Origin: an uncultured Blastocatellia bacterium
GTDB taxonomy: Bacteria; Acidobacteriota; Blastocatellia; Pyrinomonadales; Pyrinomonadaceae
Reading direction: 5' to 3'
Length of the DNA: 50,420 nt
Assembly: GCA_946480785.1 (NCBI GenBank)
Contig: CAMLLD010000049.1
Location: 1 to 50,420, forward strand
Program-made: the position numbers and the translations under genes
Part shown: positions 12,601-20,012 of the stretch, piece after piece
Layout of the letters: every line of letters starts with the position of its first letter
Numbering within the stretch: position 1 is the first letter of the stretch
The notes under the pieces: generated by a model
Seen by the model: only the letters and a program-made list of their open reading frames with translations
Databases searched by the model: none
What the model was told of the DNA's origin: nothing

Positions 12601-15600
12601 GGAGATTTGGGCCGGTGGCTGGCCAATGGAGAGATAGAGTTTCTGGGCAGAATAGATCACCAGGTCAAGATTAGAGGTTACCGGATCGAGGCAGGTGAGA
12701 TTGAAACTGTTCTCAACAGTCATCCCGACGTAGTGACGAGTTTGGTCATGGCGCGCGCCGACGACGGCAGTGAAAAACAACTCGTCGCGTACTACGTGTC
12801 ACAGCACGGTGAACAAATCTCGACTTCACTCAGGGACTATCTCAAGCAATCCTTGCCGGAATACATGATTCCCGCCGTGTTCGTAATGCTAGACGCCTTG
12901 CCGCTCACGCCGAACGGCAAAGTCGATCGCAAAGCGTTGCCGTCGCCCGATAAAGTTAAAGCGGAAAGCATGCGAGCCTTTGTGGCGCCGCGCAACGCGA
13001 CGGAAGAACTACTGGCCGGGATCTGGTCGGAGGTGCTGAAAGTCCCGGACGTTGGCATTAACGATAATTTCTTCGAACTCGGCGGCGATTCGATTCTCAG
13101 CATTCAGATAGTCGTGCCGGCCAATCGCGCCGGTCTGAAACTCACCACCAAGCAACTGTTCCAGTATCAAACTATCGCCGAGCTGGCGGCGCATGCGGGA
13201 ACCACCGAAGCGGAAGAGGCCATCCTCGACGCAATCATGCGCGAACCCTTCGCGCTGATTTCCGCGGCGGATCGCGCGCGAATGCCGGCGGAAATCGAAG
13301 ATGCTTATCCGCTGGCGATGATGCAGGCGGGGATGATCTTTCACAGCGAATTCACGCCCGAGGCGCCTCTGTATCACAGTATCACCAGCCTGCACTTGCG
13401 CGCGCCCTTCCATGAAAATGTTTTTCGGAAAGTGGTCGCGGATTTGGCTGCTATTCACGAAGTGATGCGCACGTCGTTTGATTTGACGAATTTCAGCGAA
13501 CCCTTGCAGTTGGTCCATCAGGACGTCGACGTGCCCATCGGCGTCACAGATTTGCGCGCGCTCAGTGAAGCGGCGCAGGAAGAAGCACTGGCGCAGTGGC
13601 TGGTCGAAGAGCAGCGCAGTTTTTCCTGGGGCGACGTGCCGATGGTGCGCTTTCATCTGCATCGGCGTACTGACGACACGTTTCAGTTTACTTTCACCGC
13701 GCACCACGCAATCTTTGATGGTTGGAGCGATGGCCTCTTCCTCAGCCAACTATTTCAACAGTACGTCACATTAATAAAGGACAAGCAAAGCGCTGGTTCG
13801 TCAATGATCGAGCTGGCGCCGCTTGCCAGCCGTTATCGTGATTTCGTGGCCCTGGAGAGAGCGACCCTGGCAGCGCCGGACGCTCGCGCGTACTGGCACA
13901 ACGTCGTGAGTGAGAGCAAGCCGACTCGCATACCGCGCTGGCCGCAAAACGGCGAGCAATCATTCGCAGTCACTGAAGCCGGAAGCGGTGTGGTCCATAG
14001 CGTTGCTATGCGGCTCGACGAGGGCGTCAGCGAGGGACTACGAGAGTTGGCGCGCCGGGCTGGCGTACCGGTCAAGACGGTGCTGCTCGCGGCGCACCTG
14101 AGAGTTTTGAGTTCGATCAGCGGTGAACGCGACGTCGTTACTGGTCTGGTTTCGAATGGCCGACCGGAAACAGCCGACGGCCATCGGGTGATCGGCTTGT
14201 TCTTGAACACGTTGCCCTTCCGCTTGTTGCTCGATGGCGGCACTTGGGAAGAGCTTTTAGAGAAAACATTCCGTGCCGAACGCGAATCGTTGCCTTATCG
14301 TCGCTATCCACTCTCGCAGATACAGCGTGAGAACGGTGGTCAGGCTCTGTTCGATACCTGCTTCAACTACGTTCACTTCCACATCCTCGATGAAGTATCG
14401 CAGCTAAACGAGATCGAAGTGCTCGGTGTTGGCGGAGTCGCCGATACCAACTTTGCACTCCTGGTGACTTTCCAACTCAGAACCGAGATTGCTGAGATAG
14501 ACGTTTCGCTTGCGTGCGACGAGTCGAAGATTAGTGCGGAACAGACGCGGCTCATCGGCGACTACTATAAACGCGTGCTCGAGACGATGGCTGAGGCTCA
14601 GGAAGAAGAACAATACGATCGTTATTCGATACTTTCAGAAGCCCAACAGCACAAGCTGCTGGTTGAACTTAACCAGACGGAGCGCGCTTATCCGGATGGG
14701 GTAACGATTCAACGGCTGTTTGAAATGCAGGTTGCGCAGACACCCGGCGCAGTTGCACTTGTCTCCGGCGACGAGCGCCTCACCTACAGTGAATTAAACG
14801 AGCGTGCCAATCAACTCGCACATCATCTGGTGGCTTTGGGAATTAGCGCGGAGCAGCGAGTGGGCATTTTATCGGAACGCTCAACCGCGATGGTGGTCTC
14901 AATCCTGGCAGTGCTTAAAGCTGGTGGTTGCTACGTTCCGCTCGACCCGCAGTATCCGGCAGAGAGACTCTCTTTCATGATGATGGATGCGGGACTCACC
15001 ATCGTACTGACGACGCGTGCGGTGGCCCAATCAGTGAATGCGACGCTGAACCTCGAAAATAACGATCACGTGAAGCTTGTTTACGTCGACAAGTCGGACG
15101 CGAACGGCGAGAGCACTGAGAATCTGACGACCGCGGTGAGCGAGCGGCAGTTGGCGTATGTGATCTACACCTCTGGTTCGACTGGAGTACCGAAGGGAGT
15201 GGCGATCGCGCATGAGAGTGCGGTCCGGTTCATTCAGTGGGCCAGCGAGATCTTCGCATCAGAAGCGCTGGGTGGAGTGCTCTTCAGCACCTCGATCTGT
15301 TTCGACCTCTCGATCTTCGAACTGTTTGTCACGCTCAGCAATGGCGGCAAGGTCATCGTGGCTGAAAATGCCCTCGAGCTGGCAGTGCTGCCGGCCGCGA
15401 ATGAAGTGACGCTGGTGAACACCGTGCCGTCGGCGATGGCCGAGTTGGTGCGAACGGGAGCAGTGCCGAAATCAGTCCGAGTCGCAAATCTGGCGGGAGA
15501 GCCGTTGAGTAAAGAGTTAGTGGCGGAAGTCTACGCGAAGACCGGCGTCGATGTTGTTTACAACCTGTATGGACCATCGGAAGGCACGACCTACTCGACT

Positions 15601-17268
15601 TTCACCGCAGTGAAAGCAAATGAACGTGTCACCATCGGACGCCCGGTCGCGAACACGCGCGTCTACCTGCTGGATGAGAGTGGGCACCCTGTGCCGCTGG
15701 GAGTTGTCGGCGAGCTGTATCTCGGTGGGGCGGGGTTGGCGCGAGGATATTGGGAGCGACCGGAATTGACTGCGGAAAGATTTATTCCCGATGGCTTCAG
15801 CGGTGAGTCCGGCGCGCGGTTGTACCGCACGGGCGACCTGGCGCGGTATGCGGAGAATGGGGAAATAGAGTTTTTGGGTCGGGCCGATCATCAGGTAAAG
15901 GTGAGAGGTTATCGTATCGAGTTGGGTGAGATAGAGAGTGTGTTGCGCAGTTTGTCGGGCGTGAGAGACGCAGTCGTGGTTGCGAGGGGCGAACCCGGTG
16001 GGTCACAACAACTGGTAGCTTATGTTGTACGAGACACCGCGGTCAGCAGCGTGGAGTTGCGTGAACAGTTGAGCCAGCGCTTGCCCGACTACATGATACC
16101 GTCAGCTTTTGTGATGCTGGCAGAACTACCGTTGACTCCGAACGGGAAGATAGATCGCAAAGCGCTTCCGGCTGCTGATGATTCGCGTCCTGAAACTGTT
16201 GCCGCATACGTGGCGCCGAGGGAGATGGTTGAGTTCCAACTGGTCCGACTGTGGGAGGAACTGTTGCCAGTTCGTCCAATCGGCGTGCGAGACAGTTTCT
16301 TTGCGCTCGGCGGACACTCGCTCGTAGCAGTGAGACTGGTATTACGGATCGAGCAGGAATTCGGAAAGAAGCTTCCGATCCGAGCAGTGTTTCAGGGAGC
16401 AACCATCGAATATCTGGCGGGTCTGTTGCGACAAGAAACGGTGAAGGCGCCACCGCTCGTGCAACTTCGCAGTGGCCACAAACTTCCGATCATCTGTGTT
16501 CCTCCGGCCGGCGGCAGTATCTTCAATTACTTCAACCTCGCACAGCACCTGGATTCTGACCAGCCGCTTTATGCTTTGCACGCGTCTGGAATGGATGACG
16601 ACGAACCGGCGCCCGAAACAATTGAAGCGATGGCGACCGACTATCTCAGCGCCATACGCGAGGCAGGAATCAAAGGACCTTACTTCCTGGGCGGCTGGTC
16701 CATGGGCGGAGTGGTCGCCTTTGAGATGGCGCGACAACTACGAGCTGAAGGTAACGAAGTCGCCGGACTATGGCTGATAGATTCAGCCGTTCCGACTGCT
16801 GACACGGAAAAGAATGTCGACGAGATGGCGTTGCTCACTGGCTTTGCGCAAAACATAGGCTTGCGCGCGGATCATGTCGCTGTCTCTCCGGACAAGCTCC
16901 TGGAATTGAGTACGGATGAAAAGCTGGCGTTGATATTGAACTGGGCCAGGCAGGAACACCTGCTGCCGCTCAACATTGAGCTGGCTGAGATTCAGCGTTA
17001 CTTCAACGTCTACTGTGCAAACGTACTCGCACTGTCACGCTACTCGCCGCGAGCCGAGCGTGTGCGCGTCACCTTATTCAAAGCGGAGGAACACGTGACG
17101 CAAAACGGGAAAGGCGCGGCGCTGGGTTGGGACGCACTAACGGAGGAAGAAGTCGAGGTGCGTGTCATACCCGGTAATCACTACACGCTGCTAAGCGAAC
17201 CACACGTGGGGGTTCTGGCGGAGCACTTGCAAGCTTGGCTTAATAAAGCCGAGGGAGTGTGCGTGTGA
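2371..17268 (+). CDS. NRPS-1: degenerate A, four C-A-T modules, terminal TE
   Basis: A 4965-residue synthetase. Residues 1-424 are a truncated A domain (see separate entry). Four complete modules follow. C domains have intact HHxxxDG motifs at about 597, 1659, 2715 and 3778. A-domain YTSGSTG motifs lie at about 1076, 2133, 3190 and 4266, with A10 lysines at 1410, 2467, 3517 and 4593. Carrier serines are at 1467, 2522, 3574 and 4650. A type I thioesterase ends the protein (GWSMGG Ser4777, Asp4804, His4937). Hand-aligned specificity codes are DAFFLGVTFK (Ile/Val-like), DPWYIGSIAK (not recognised), DVFTIAACAK (uncertain, partly like the Phe code) and DLFNNALTYK (Ala, a well-known code). The third carrier has LGGDS and is followed by a C domain of the YPLxxMQxGMxFH type, an arrangement usually linked to D-residues, yet no E domain is present. 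The TE makes this the likely last enzyme of the line. Start ATG follows AGGAG. Confidence 0.95.
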   Translation: MKRENVHSCFSRIASELPTNIAIAAGPRQISYRELEERSNSLANFLLANGASAAASVAVLTNDRVAILIAILGILKARCVFAPLDQNTPEKRLAAMISLLEPEWFITETQFLGRVNNLSQETRKKARVVCVDNETAACCLDHVTVLTDYRNYFNPAEPRVEAQPDDMCYVYFTSGSTDQPKAIAGRLKGVDHLIRWEIETLGLGADARVSQILPPSVDGSLCDIFIPLCAGGTACVPKDNDTLLDTKELIAWLDRERISVIHCNPSLFRSLLNEPLTAGDFQSLKYILLAGEPLLPADVKRWTHIFGERIQLINLYGPPETTVAKFAYFVKASDQERRTIPIGKPIEGAAAMVVDKSGRPCPRGTIGEIYIRTPYRALGYYNQPELTRASFIQNPFSNDPNDIVYKTGHLGRVLEDGNFEYLGSALEQTREGLREDAALVTGLANKKLASHAPAVEPAKRASRQFPLSFAQQRLWFIDQLEPDSWAYNSPLAVRLTGRLDVDALKRTLSEIVRRHEALRTAFSVVDETPVQIISPAADVPLPLIDLSILGEDEREAEARVLANREFRGPFDLSSGPLLRAVLLKLSEQQHIALLTMHHIISDGWSLGVLIREVVALYDAYARGEQSPLPELRIQYADYAVWQREQLQGEVLEEGLSYWREQLRDAPTLELPTDRPRPARQSYRGSQLTFEFSSELTEKLRDLSRREGVTLFMTLLSGWQTLLARYSGQWDLSVGTPIANRTRGELEELIGFFVNTLVLRTRLNAEASFHAQLKQVREVCLGAYAHQDVPFEMVVEGLQPERHSSHSPLFQVMFALENVPLRDLELPGLKLEPVEGELNTTRFDLIVNMTETPAMTALTGTCEYSTDLYEATTIRRMLEHWQVLLESAVTGPEQSLSALPLLTEAERQQLLEWNETAAEYPREQTIHGLFAEQAARTATAVAVEYEGARLSYEELNRRTNQLAHHLRGLGVGPEVRVGLCMERSLEMVVGLLGILKAGGAYVPLDREYPQERLRFMIADAQLRFVLTGNQADEQALAAIAAETGVQLVQLSAAEISAESEAELESDVTADNLAYVIYTSGSTGTPKGVEVAHRAVLRLVLNTDYVQLRPTDRVAQAATISFDASTFEVWGALLNGATVVVLDKEITLEPERFAAALNAQRISALFLTTALFNQLVQTDAAVFAPVGTVLFGGEAVDPRWVRAVLENGPPERLLHVYGPTEVTTFSTWQLVTKVADDATTVPIGRPIANTQAYVLDESLQLTPVGVNGELYLGGDGLARGYLNRAELTAERFVPHPYARRAGERLYRTGDVVRHLADGAIEFVGRRDSQVKLRGFRIELSEIETVLSQYPAVREVVAIIREPQPGKKQLVAYVAGEASATELRRYLKEKLPEYMAPQAIVKLESLPLTANGKVDRQALPAPEQVRDEAAEGNVAPRTAEEELLANIWAEVLEVERVSVHDNFFALGGHSLLATQVVSRVRALFRIELPLRALFDTATLAELAQLIVAERQADVMGAAPPIERRREDTAPALSYAQQRLWFLDQFEPDSPFYNVPAAMNLSGELDTTALSQSLSEIARRHEVLRTTFPSIAGQPVQHIAPPTPIDLPIIDLEPQTKERRDAAVRTLVAEEAARPFDLAHGPVWRALLVRLDEQEHVLLLNMHHIVTDGWSVGVLIRELSTLYESYSRAEAPLLTELPIQYADFAVWQREWLQGEVLEEQMSYWREQLSNAPTLELPTDRPRPARQSYRGSQLTFEFSSELTEKLRDLSRREGVTLFMTLLSGWQTLLARYSGQWDLSVGTPIANRTRGELEELIGFFVNTLVLRTRLNAAASFREQLKQVREVCLAAYAHQDVPFEMVVEELQPERHLSRSPLFQVMFALQNAPVGELQLPGLKLKPVEGKLDTTKFDLSLMAMETETGLVGWFDYSIDLFDEATVARMLEHWQVLLERAVANPDQSLSTLPLLTEAERQQLLEWTETAVEYPLAQTMHDLFTERAARTPAAVAVEYEGVTLNYAQLNERANQLAHYLRRLGVGPETLVGVLMERSVEMIVGLLGILKAGGAYVPLDPQYPEERLAYLLNDAELKILLTQKQLAEILPDHSARRIFVDADWPSIALESTENPAPVSGPENLVYVIYTSGSTGRPKGAMATHKGVVNCLRWMQETYQLTESDRFLFKASLNFDPSVWEIFWPLWVGASVVIVRPGGQLDTAYLVDTIIEHGITTAYFVPSMLNFFLEEQDLETIHSLRQVICGGESLPGEMMERFFARWSAALHHSYGPTETSIAATEWICQSNSRRQNAPIGRPLANTEIYLLDSELQLVPQGVLGELFIGGVGVGRGYLGRPHLTAERFIPNPFAGKPGERLYRTGDLVRYLPDGNLEFKGRVDQQVKLRGYRIELGEIETVLAQHPEVREAIAVIREAHPGNKQLVAYVVGNATTSDLRRYLKEKLPDYMAPQVFVRLDQLPLMANGKVDRKALPAPERVAEELGYVAPRTPEEELLANIWAEVLEVPQVSVHDNFFDVGGHSLLATQVTSRIKTVFNLDLPVRSIFEWPTVAELAQEIATMTAAVSGARSVPAGMRVSRDGPLPLSFAQQRLWFLHQLEPHSTVYNMHTALHIRGPLNIPAFKQTINEIIRRHEVLRTIFETREAEPFQIILPPQQQEFSTIDLRHLHAEERLTRTQQLAAIELRRPFDLAQTPPFRMSLMMVSEDEHLVTFTMHHVVADGWAMGLLIKEMTILYESFSRNEPSPLPELSLQYADFASWQREWLQGEVLDTQLDYWKQRLAGAPAALELPTDRPRPATQTYHGSSATLALSRSLSEALKELSKAEGATLFMTLLAAYNILLHRYTNQADILVGTDVANRNRREIEPLLGFFINQLVMRTDLSGDPTFRELLGRVREISLEAYAHQDLPFEKLVEAVQPERHLSRSPLFQTKLLLQNFPTSVLDLRELTLTFLDIERNSSPFDLVLAMTDGDYLTGWLQYSTELFDESTIKRMLKHYETLLEAIAANPEQRISELSLLDEAELDQLLRMSTGARESYPADTCVHKLIEPQVEKTPDAIALVFEDHELSYAELNRRANQLAHYLRNLGVVEEMVVGLCLERNVEMIVAVLGILKSGAAFLPLDPSYPMERIAFMLEDAQVAVLLSQESLLDSLPSHLAQVVCVDSDAEMIAAESAENPLTVATAENLAYVIYTSGSTGKPKGVMIRHGGLCNLIEVKLKTLDIRPESRVLQFASLSFDVSIFEIFMTLPAGATLVLGRREVLMPGGELETLLRRQRVTTATLPPTVLRVLDEEQETLTVAIAAGEHIDKKTADRWRQRSNGGRLMNAYGPTETTCATTLGEIGPVVTIGKPIANSEIYIISEGMQPAPIGVAGELYLGGVGIARGYLYRPELTAEKFIPNPFDSHGGRLYRTGDLGRWLANGEIEFLGRIDHQVKIRGYRIEAGEIETVLNSHPDVVTSLVMARADDGSEKQLVAYYVSQHGEQISTSLRDYLKQSLPEYMIPAVFVMLDALPLTPNGKVDRKALPSPDKVKAESMRAFVAPRNATEELLAGIWSEVLKVPDVGINDNFFELGGDSILSIQIVVPANRAGLKLTTKQLFQYQTIAELAAHAGTTEAEEAILDAIMREPFALISAADRARMPAEIEDAYPLAMMQAGMIFHSEFTPEAPLYHSITSLHLRAPFHENVFRKVVADLAAIHEVMRTSFDLTNFSEPLQLVHQDVDVPIGVTDLRALSEAAQEEALAQWLVEEQRSFSWGDVPMVRFHLHRRTDDTFQFTFTAHHAIFDGWSDGLFLSQLFQQYVTLIKDKQSAGSSMIELAPLASRYRDFVALERATLAAPDARAYWHNVVSESKPTRIPRWPQNGEQSFAVTEAGSGVVHSVAMRLDEGVSEGLRELARRAGVPVKTVLLAAHLRVLSSISGERDVVTGLVSNGRPETADGHRVIGLFLNTLPFRLLLDGGTWEELLEKTFRAERESLPYRRYPLSQIQRENGGQALFDTCFNYVHFHILDEVSQLNEIEVLGVGGVADTNFALLVTFQLRTEIAEIDVSLACDESKISAEQTRLIGDYYKRVLETMAEAQEEEQYDRYSILSEAQQHKLLVELNQTERAYPDGVTIQRLFEMQVAQTPGAVALVSGDERLTYSELNERANQLAHHLVALGISAEQRVGILSERSTAMVVSILAVLKAGGCYVPLDPQYPAERLSFMMMDAGLTIVLTTRAVAQSVNATLNLENNDHVKLVYVDKSDANGESTENLTTAVSERQLAYVIYTSGSTGVPKGVAIAHESAVRFIQWASEIFASEALGGVLFSTSICFDLSIFELFVTLSNGGKVIVAENALELAVLPAANEVTLVNTVPSAMAELVRTGAVPKSVRVANLAGEPLSKELVAEVYAKTGVDVVYNLYGPSEGTTYSTFTAVKANERVTIGRPVANTRVYLLDESGHPVPLGVVGELYLGGAGLARGYWERPELTAERFIPDGFSGESGARLYRTGDLARYAENGEIEFLGRADHQVKVRGYRIELGEIESVLRSLSGVRDAVVVARGEPGGSQQLVAYVVRDTAVSSVELREQLSQRLPDYMIPSAFVMLAELPLTPNGKIDRKALPAADDSRPETVAAYVAPREMVEFQLVRLWEELLPVRPIGVRDSFFALGGHSLVAVRLVLRIEQEFGKKLPIRAVFQGATIEYLAGLLRQETVKAPPLVQLRSGHKLPIICVPPAGGSIFNYFNLAQHLDSDQPLYALHASGMDDDEPAPETIEAMATDYLSAIREAGIKGPYFLGGWSMGGVVAFEMARQLRAEGNEVAGLWLIDSAVPTADTEKNVDEMALLTGFAQNIGLRADHVAVSPDKLLELSTDEKLALILNWARQEHLLPLNIELAEIQRYFNVYCANVLALSRYSPRAERVRVTLFKAEEHVTQNGKGAALGWDALTEEEVEVRVIPGNHYTLLSEPHVGVLAEHLQAWLNKAEGVCV
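4361..4652 (+). repeat. 292-bp exact direct repeat, copy 1 (C domain, module 1)
   Basis: Base-for-base comparison shows these 292 bases are identical to 7547-7838, an offset of 3186. The block codes for the middle of the C domain, after the HHxxxDG motif, from the ELPTDRPRP region through FFVNTLVLRT. Silent positions are also identical, so this is recent duplication or gene conversion rather than protein-level conservation. Confidence 0.95.
7547..7838 (+). repeat. 292-bp exact direct repeat, copy 2 (C domain, module 2)
   Basis: Second copy of the block at 4361-4652, at the equivalent place in the next C domain. Similarity with a few mismatches continues on both sides. A further exact run of about 37 bases occurs at the C-A junction (around 5063 and 8243), where the offset is 3180. 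Confidence 0.95.
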
Positions 17269-17357
17269 ACTAAACTCGATCCATCGGTCACCTCTACCTT
17301 CTCCACTTCAATTAACTCACATCGATAGGACCGATTCAGTACCCTGAATTCTGGGAT

Positions 17358-17392
17358 GGCCTGCAGAGACAGGCCGTGAACTCAAAGAGTTC
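17358..17392 (+). other. Two adjacent small hairpins between NRPS-1 and the heme-protein gene
   Basis: GGCCTG at 17358-17363 pairs with CAGGCC at 17370-17375 (6-nt loop). GAACTC at 17378-17383 pairs with GAGTTC at 17387-17392 (3-nt loop). Both stems are perfect but short, and no U-run follows, so this is not a classical intrinsic terminator. They could be an mRNA processing or stabilising element between the very long NRPS message and the following gene, or chance. Confidence 0.3.
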
Positions 17393-17447
17393 TTCCTGGT
17401 GATCAGTTAGCTGAGTCATCCAGTCTATTCCATAGGAGGACGCAGCG

Positions 17448-18965
17448 ATGAATAATCACCTGGACGCACGCGAAACGGATGTTAACCAGGCCCAACAACA
17501 TACTGAACCGGCCCGGCCGCCGGCCGTCTACAATGAACGCGGTGTCATTGCTGAGAGCTATTACGACTTACAAGGACTCGCCGTGCTCGAAGCCATGAGA
17601 GAAGCCAATCCTCTGCCTAAAGCTTCAGATGCGAGCATGCTGCGCGCCATCTTCCAGTCGGTAGAAATAATCCTGCTGAATCTCAGCGATGTCATGCGCC
17701 GGTCCATTGCTGACTTGGGCCAGGCGAAACTGGGCTCGGCAATGGTGAAAATGTCCTGGGCGCACGGCTTTCATCGGGTGCTGGTCCGTCTCAGCATGAT
17801 GCCACATCAACTCGGACTCATGCGGGGACATACAGGCGAGAAGGGAAGTTTGCGTCTTAAGGACTCTCCCGCATTCCGCGAGTACGTCGATGCCTTGCTC
17901 GAATTTGATAAATGCGTATTGGAAAGTGTGGAATCAGGTCTGTTGCCTATGCAGAAAGCTCTGGCGGAGGAATCTTTGGACAGTGTGGCGTTCAAACTGA
18001 TTCACCTCGCGCGAGTCTGCAATCATGAATCAACAGTCTGGGAGCGCAATCTAAGGGAGATCAGGGTTCCTGGTCGGGTGGAATCCTATGAGCAGTTCGT
18101 TGTTAGCGGCGAGATGCGTCACGCGGTTTACGAGCGTGAGCTGAAGGGCGATACTTACTTCACACAGTTTCGTGGTCTACATCAGGTTCCGGAAACGCTG
18201 GGCGAGGAAGTGAACGATAATCTCGAGCAGGCTATCCGCGACATGCGCGACGGCCGCTTGTCGTCGGCAGCGGATCGGCTACGCGCCGTTAACATCCTGA
18301 CTGAAGGCATGCTGGCCTCTATCCCGCCGATGGCCGACAACCTGGCTACCTCCGACTATCACCAGATCCGAGAAAATCTGGGGTTGACCAGTGGCAGTCA
18401 CTCGGTGTGTTTGCGCTTTCACATGTTCACGCACCTTTACGAGCAGTTGTGCGACGAACTCTCGGCCCTGTTACTCAAGCAGGCGAATGGGTCGACAGAT
18501 GGAAGCGTGGAAGAAGCGATTCGAAGCGTTGAGGGCAAGCGGCACGAGAGTGATGAGGCGTGGCTGGCGCATCTTTTAATCGGTTATGGTTTGCAGTTGC
18601 GTACCTTCATCTTCGAGTGGCGCGAGGAACACCTGCACATGCCGCGAAATAATCTGGGTGGTGAATCGACGAAATCGCTCACCGGCTCACCGGATGCGGT
18701 CAAGGCCGTCAAGAGCATGAGAGACTCCGCGGTGATGAAAGATCCGATGATGCGATTGGCGCGCGCGTGCGAGCTGGCGAGCGATCGAAGTGAAGCAACG
18801 TTGGGAGAGTTGACTGCTTATTTAGAATCGGAAGGATCTCTCGACAGTAAAATACTTGTAGCCACCGGACGTGCTACTCAGGAACGTTTTCATGACGTAC
18901 AGGAGCGTCTGGGGTTCTTCGCCAACCGGTGTACGTTCAAAGCTCCACCGCGGCGAACTGTTTAA
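17448..18965 (+). CDS. TDO/PrnB-superfamily heme protein
   Basis: A 505-residue protein that aligns by eye to the histidine-ligated heme superfamily of tryptophan 2,3-dioxygenase, PrnB and the heme-dependent tyrosine hydroxylases. The block IRENLGLTSGSHSVCLRF (near 315) matches the TDO ASGFQSxQxR block and keeps the arginine that binds the substrate carboxylate. EWREEHLHMPRNNLGG matches the TDO proximal-heme segment, with His395 at the ligand position. An N-terminal FQSVEI segment aligns with TDO HQTSELW, with Phe in place of the distal-pocket His, and the protein is longer than bacterial TDOs. It is thus probably not a canonical TDO. It may oxidise or hydroxylate an aromatic amino acid used by the NRPSs: Trp, Tyr, or the 4-aminophenylalanine inferred from neighbouring genes. 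A strong AGGAGG site precedes the ATG. The hydrolase gene begins 2 bases after its stop. Confidence 0.7.
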   Translation: MNNHLDARETDVNQAQQHTEPARPPAVYNERGVIAESYYDLQGLAVLEAMREANPLPKASDASMLRAIFQSVEIILLNLSDVMRRSIADLGQAKLGSAMVKMSWAHGFHRVLVRLSMMPHQLGLMRGHTGEKGSLRLKDSPAFREYVDALLEFDKCVLESVESGLLPMQKALAEESLDSVAFKLIHLARVCNHESTVWERNLREIRVPGRVESYEQFVVSGEMRHAVYERELKGDTYFTQFRGLHQVPETLGEEVNDNLEQAIRDMRDGRLSSAADRLRAVNILTEGMLASIPPMADNLATSDYHQIRENLGLTSGSHSVCLRFHMFTHLYEQLCDELSALLLKQANGSTDGSVEEAIRSVEGKRHESDEAWLAHLLIGYGLQLRTFIFEWREEHLHMPRNNLGGESTKSLTGSPDAVKAVKSMRDSAVMKDPMMRLARACELASDRSEATLGELTAYLESEGSLDSKILVATGRATQERFHDVQERLGFFANRCTFKAPPRRTV

Positions 18966-18967
18966 GT

Positions 18968-19780
18968 ATGCCCTTTCTCGATATTGGAGAATCGCCTTTA
19001 CTGCCTGGTACCAATCCTGTCACGCTGCACTATCGGGAAACGGGAAATGGTCCACCGCTCCTCTTTCTACACAGTGGTTGGGGCTATGAACCGTACCCTT
19101 TCGACAAGCAGATAGAAGCCTTCGGAGATCGCTTTCGAATCTTAATACCCGACCGGTCCGGCTACGGCCGCTCGGCAAAGATGCCGCCGGAACTCCCGCT
19201 TGATTTTCATCAACGTGCGGCAGTGGAAATGATGAAGTTTCTTGACGCGCTCGAGATCAGGCAAGCCGTGTTATGGGGACATAGTGACGGCGCAGTAATC
19301 GCGGCGATGATGGGCTTGTCAGCGCCAGAGAGGTTTATGGGCCTTATGTTAGAGGCTTTTCACTTCTACCGAGTAAAGAAAGAATCGCGCGCTTTCTTCG
19401 CCACCGGGTCTTCCGATCCCGGCCCTTGGGCCAGGCAACTGAGCGAAAAGCTGAAACCTGATTACGGTGAAGAATACTGGCGGGATATCATCCGCACTCA
19501 CTCAACTGTCTGGTTAAGGCTGTCTGACGAAGCTACGAATCCCCACGAGGATTTTTATCAGGGCCGGTTGGCAAAGCTTTCGGTTCCGACGATCTTTCTC
19601 CACGGAAAAGGTGATCCACGCACCGAACCGCGAGAAATGGCTGCCATCCGTGAGGTTCTTCCCGAGGTTCCATTCCACACAATTAATGAAGCACGTCATA
19701 GTCCACACAGTGAAATCGAATCGTATCGCGCGACGAATCACCTGGCCGAACTTTTCCTCCGCGAAAATGCTCTGAGTTAA
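18968..19780 (+). CDS. Alpha/beta hydrolase
   Basis: A 270-residue alpha/beta-hydrolase fold protein. It has an oxyanion-region HSGWG near residue 35, the nucleophile elbow GHSDGA with Ser106, a likely acid Asp216 (HGKGDPR) and a likely catalytic His244 (EARHSPH). There is no signal peptide, so it is cytoplasmic. An upstream in-frame GTG at 18929 would overlap the preceding gene; I chose the ATG at 18968, 2 bases after that gene's stop, which suggests translational coupling to the TDO-like gene. Coupling to a TDO-superfamily enzyme makes an arylformamidase-like role attractive (N-formylkynurenine to kynurenine), but sequence alone does not separate this from a general esterase, an editing thioesterase-like role or a resistance hydrolase. 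Confidence 0.8.
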   Translation: MPFLDIGESPLLPGTNPVTLHYRETGNGPPLLFLHSGWGYEPYPFDKQIEAFGDRFRILIPDRSGYGRSAKMPPELPLDFHQRAAVEMMKFLDALEIRQAVLWGHSDGAVIAAMMGLSAPERFMGLMLEAFHFYRVKKESRAFFATGSSDPGPWARQLSEKLKPDYGEEYWRDIIRTHSTVWLRLSDEATNPHEDFYQGRLAKLSVPTIFLHGKGDPRTEPREMAAIREVLPEVPFHTINEARHSPHSEIESYRATNHLAELFLRENALS

Positions 19781-19819
19781 AACTCCGCAGGCGAGTCAAT
19801 AACACCGGGTAGTGGGTCG

Positions 19820-19918
19820 GTTTGAGTTGAGCGCCTCCTTGGAGTGCGGTGCCTTAGCACCGCTTTGGCCAAAGCGCCGACAAGTCGGGCGCACTCCAAG
19901 GACGCACTCAACTCAAAC
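19820..19918. repeat. Long imperfect inverted repeat (REP/MITE-like)
   Basis: A 29-base left arm (19820-19848) is the reverse complement of the right arm (19890-19918), with two mismatches. Inside are two further perfect palindromes: CGGTGC/GCACCG at 19847-19862, and a 16-base palindrome at 19861-19876. The element lies wholly between genes and could fold as a branched cruciform or RNA hairpin. It looks like a dispersed intergenic repeat, though other copies cannot be seen in this window. Confidence 0.8.
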
Positions 19919-20012
19919 TGATCCATTACCTAACACCCGATTACTGTTGACACTAAATCCGGGGGGCCGGTATTTTTGTCCCTCCCGCTACTCCTTACAG
20001 AAAGGCCACCCT

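Noticed and set aside
13090..14640. Epimerisation or dual C/E domain after the LGGDS carrier of NRPS-1
   Set aside because: The domain has an intact HHAIFDG and is followed by a full A-T; no extended N-terminal His motif of dual C/E domains is seen.
17358..17392. Intrinsic terminator after NRPS-1
   Set aside because: Stems are only 6 bp and no U-run follows.
17448..18965. Canonical tryptophan 2,3-dioxygenase
   Set aside because: Phe aligns with the distal-pocket His and the protein is much longer than bacterial TDOs, so only superfamily membership is claimed.
19812..20012. N-terminal extension of the cytochrome gene at 20013
   Set aside because: It would run through the palindromic intergenic repeat, and a proper signal peptide and ribosome binding site occur at the ATG at 20013.
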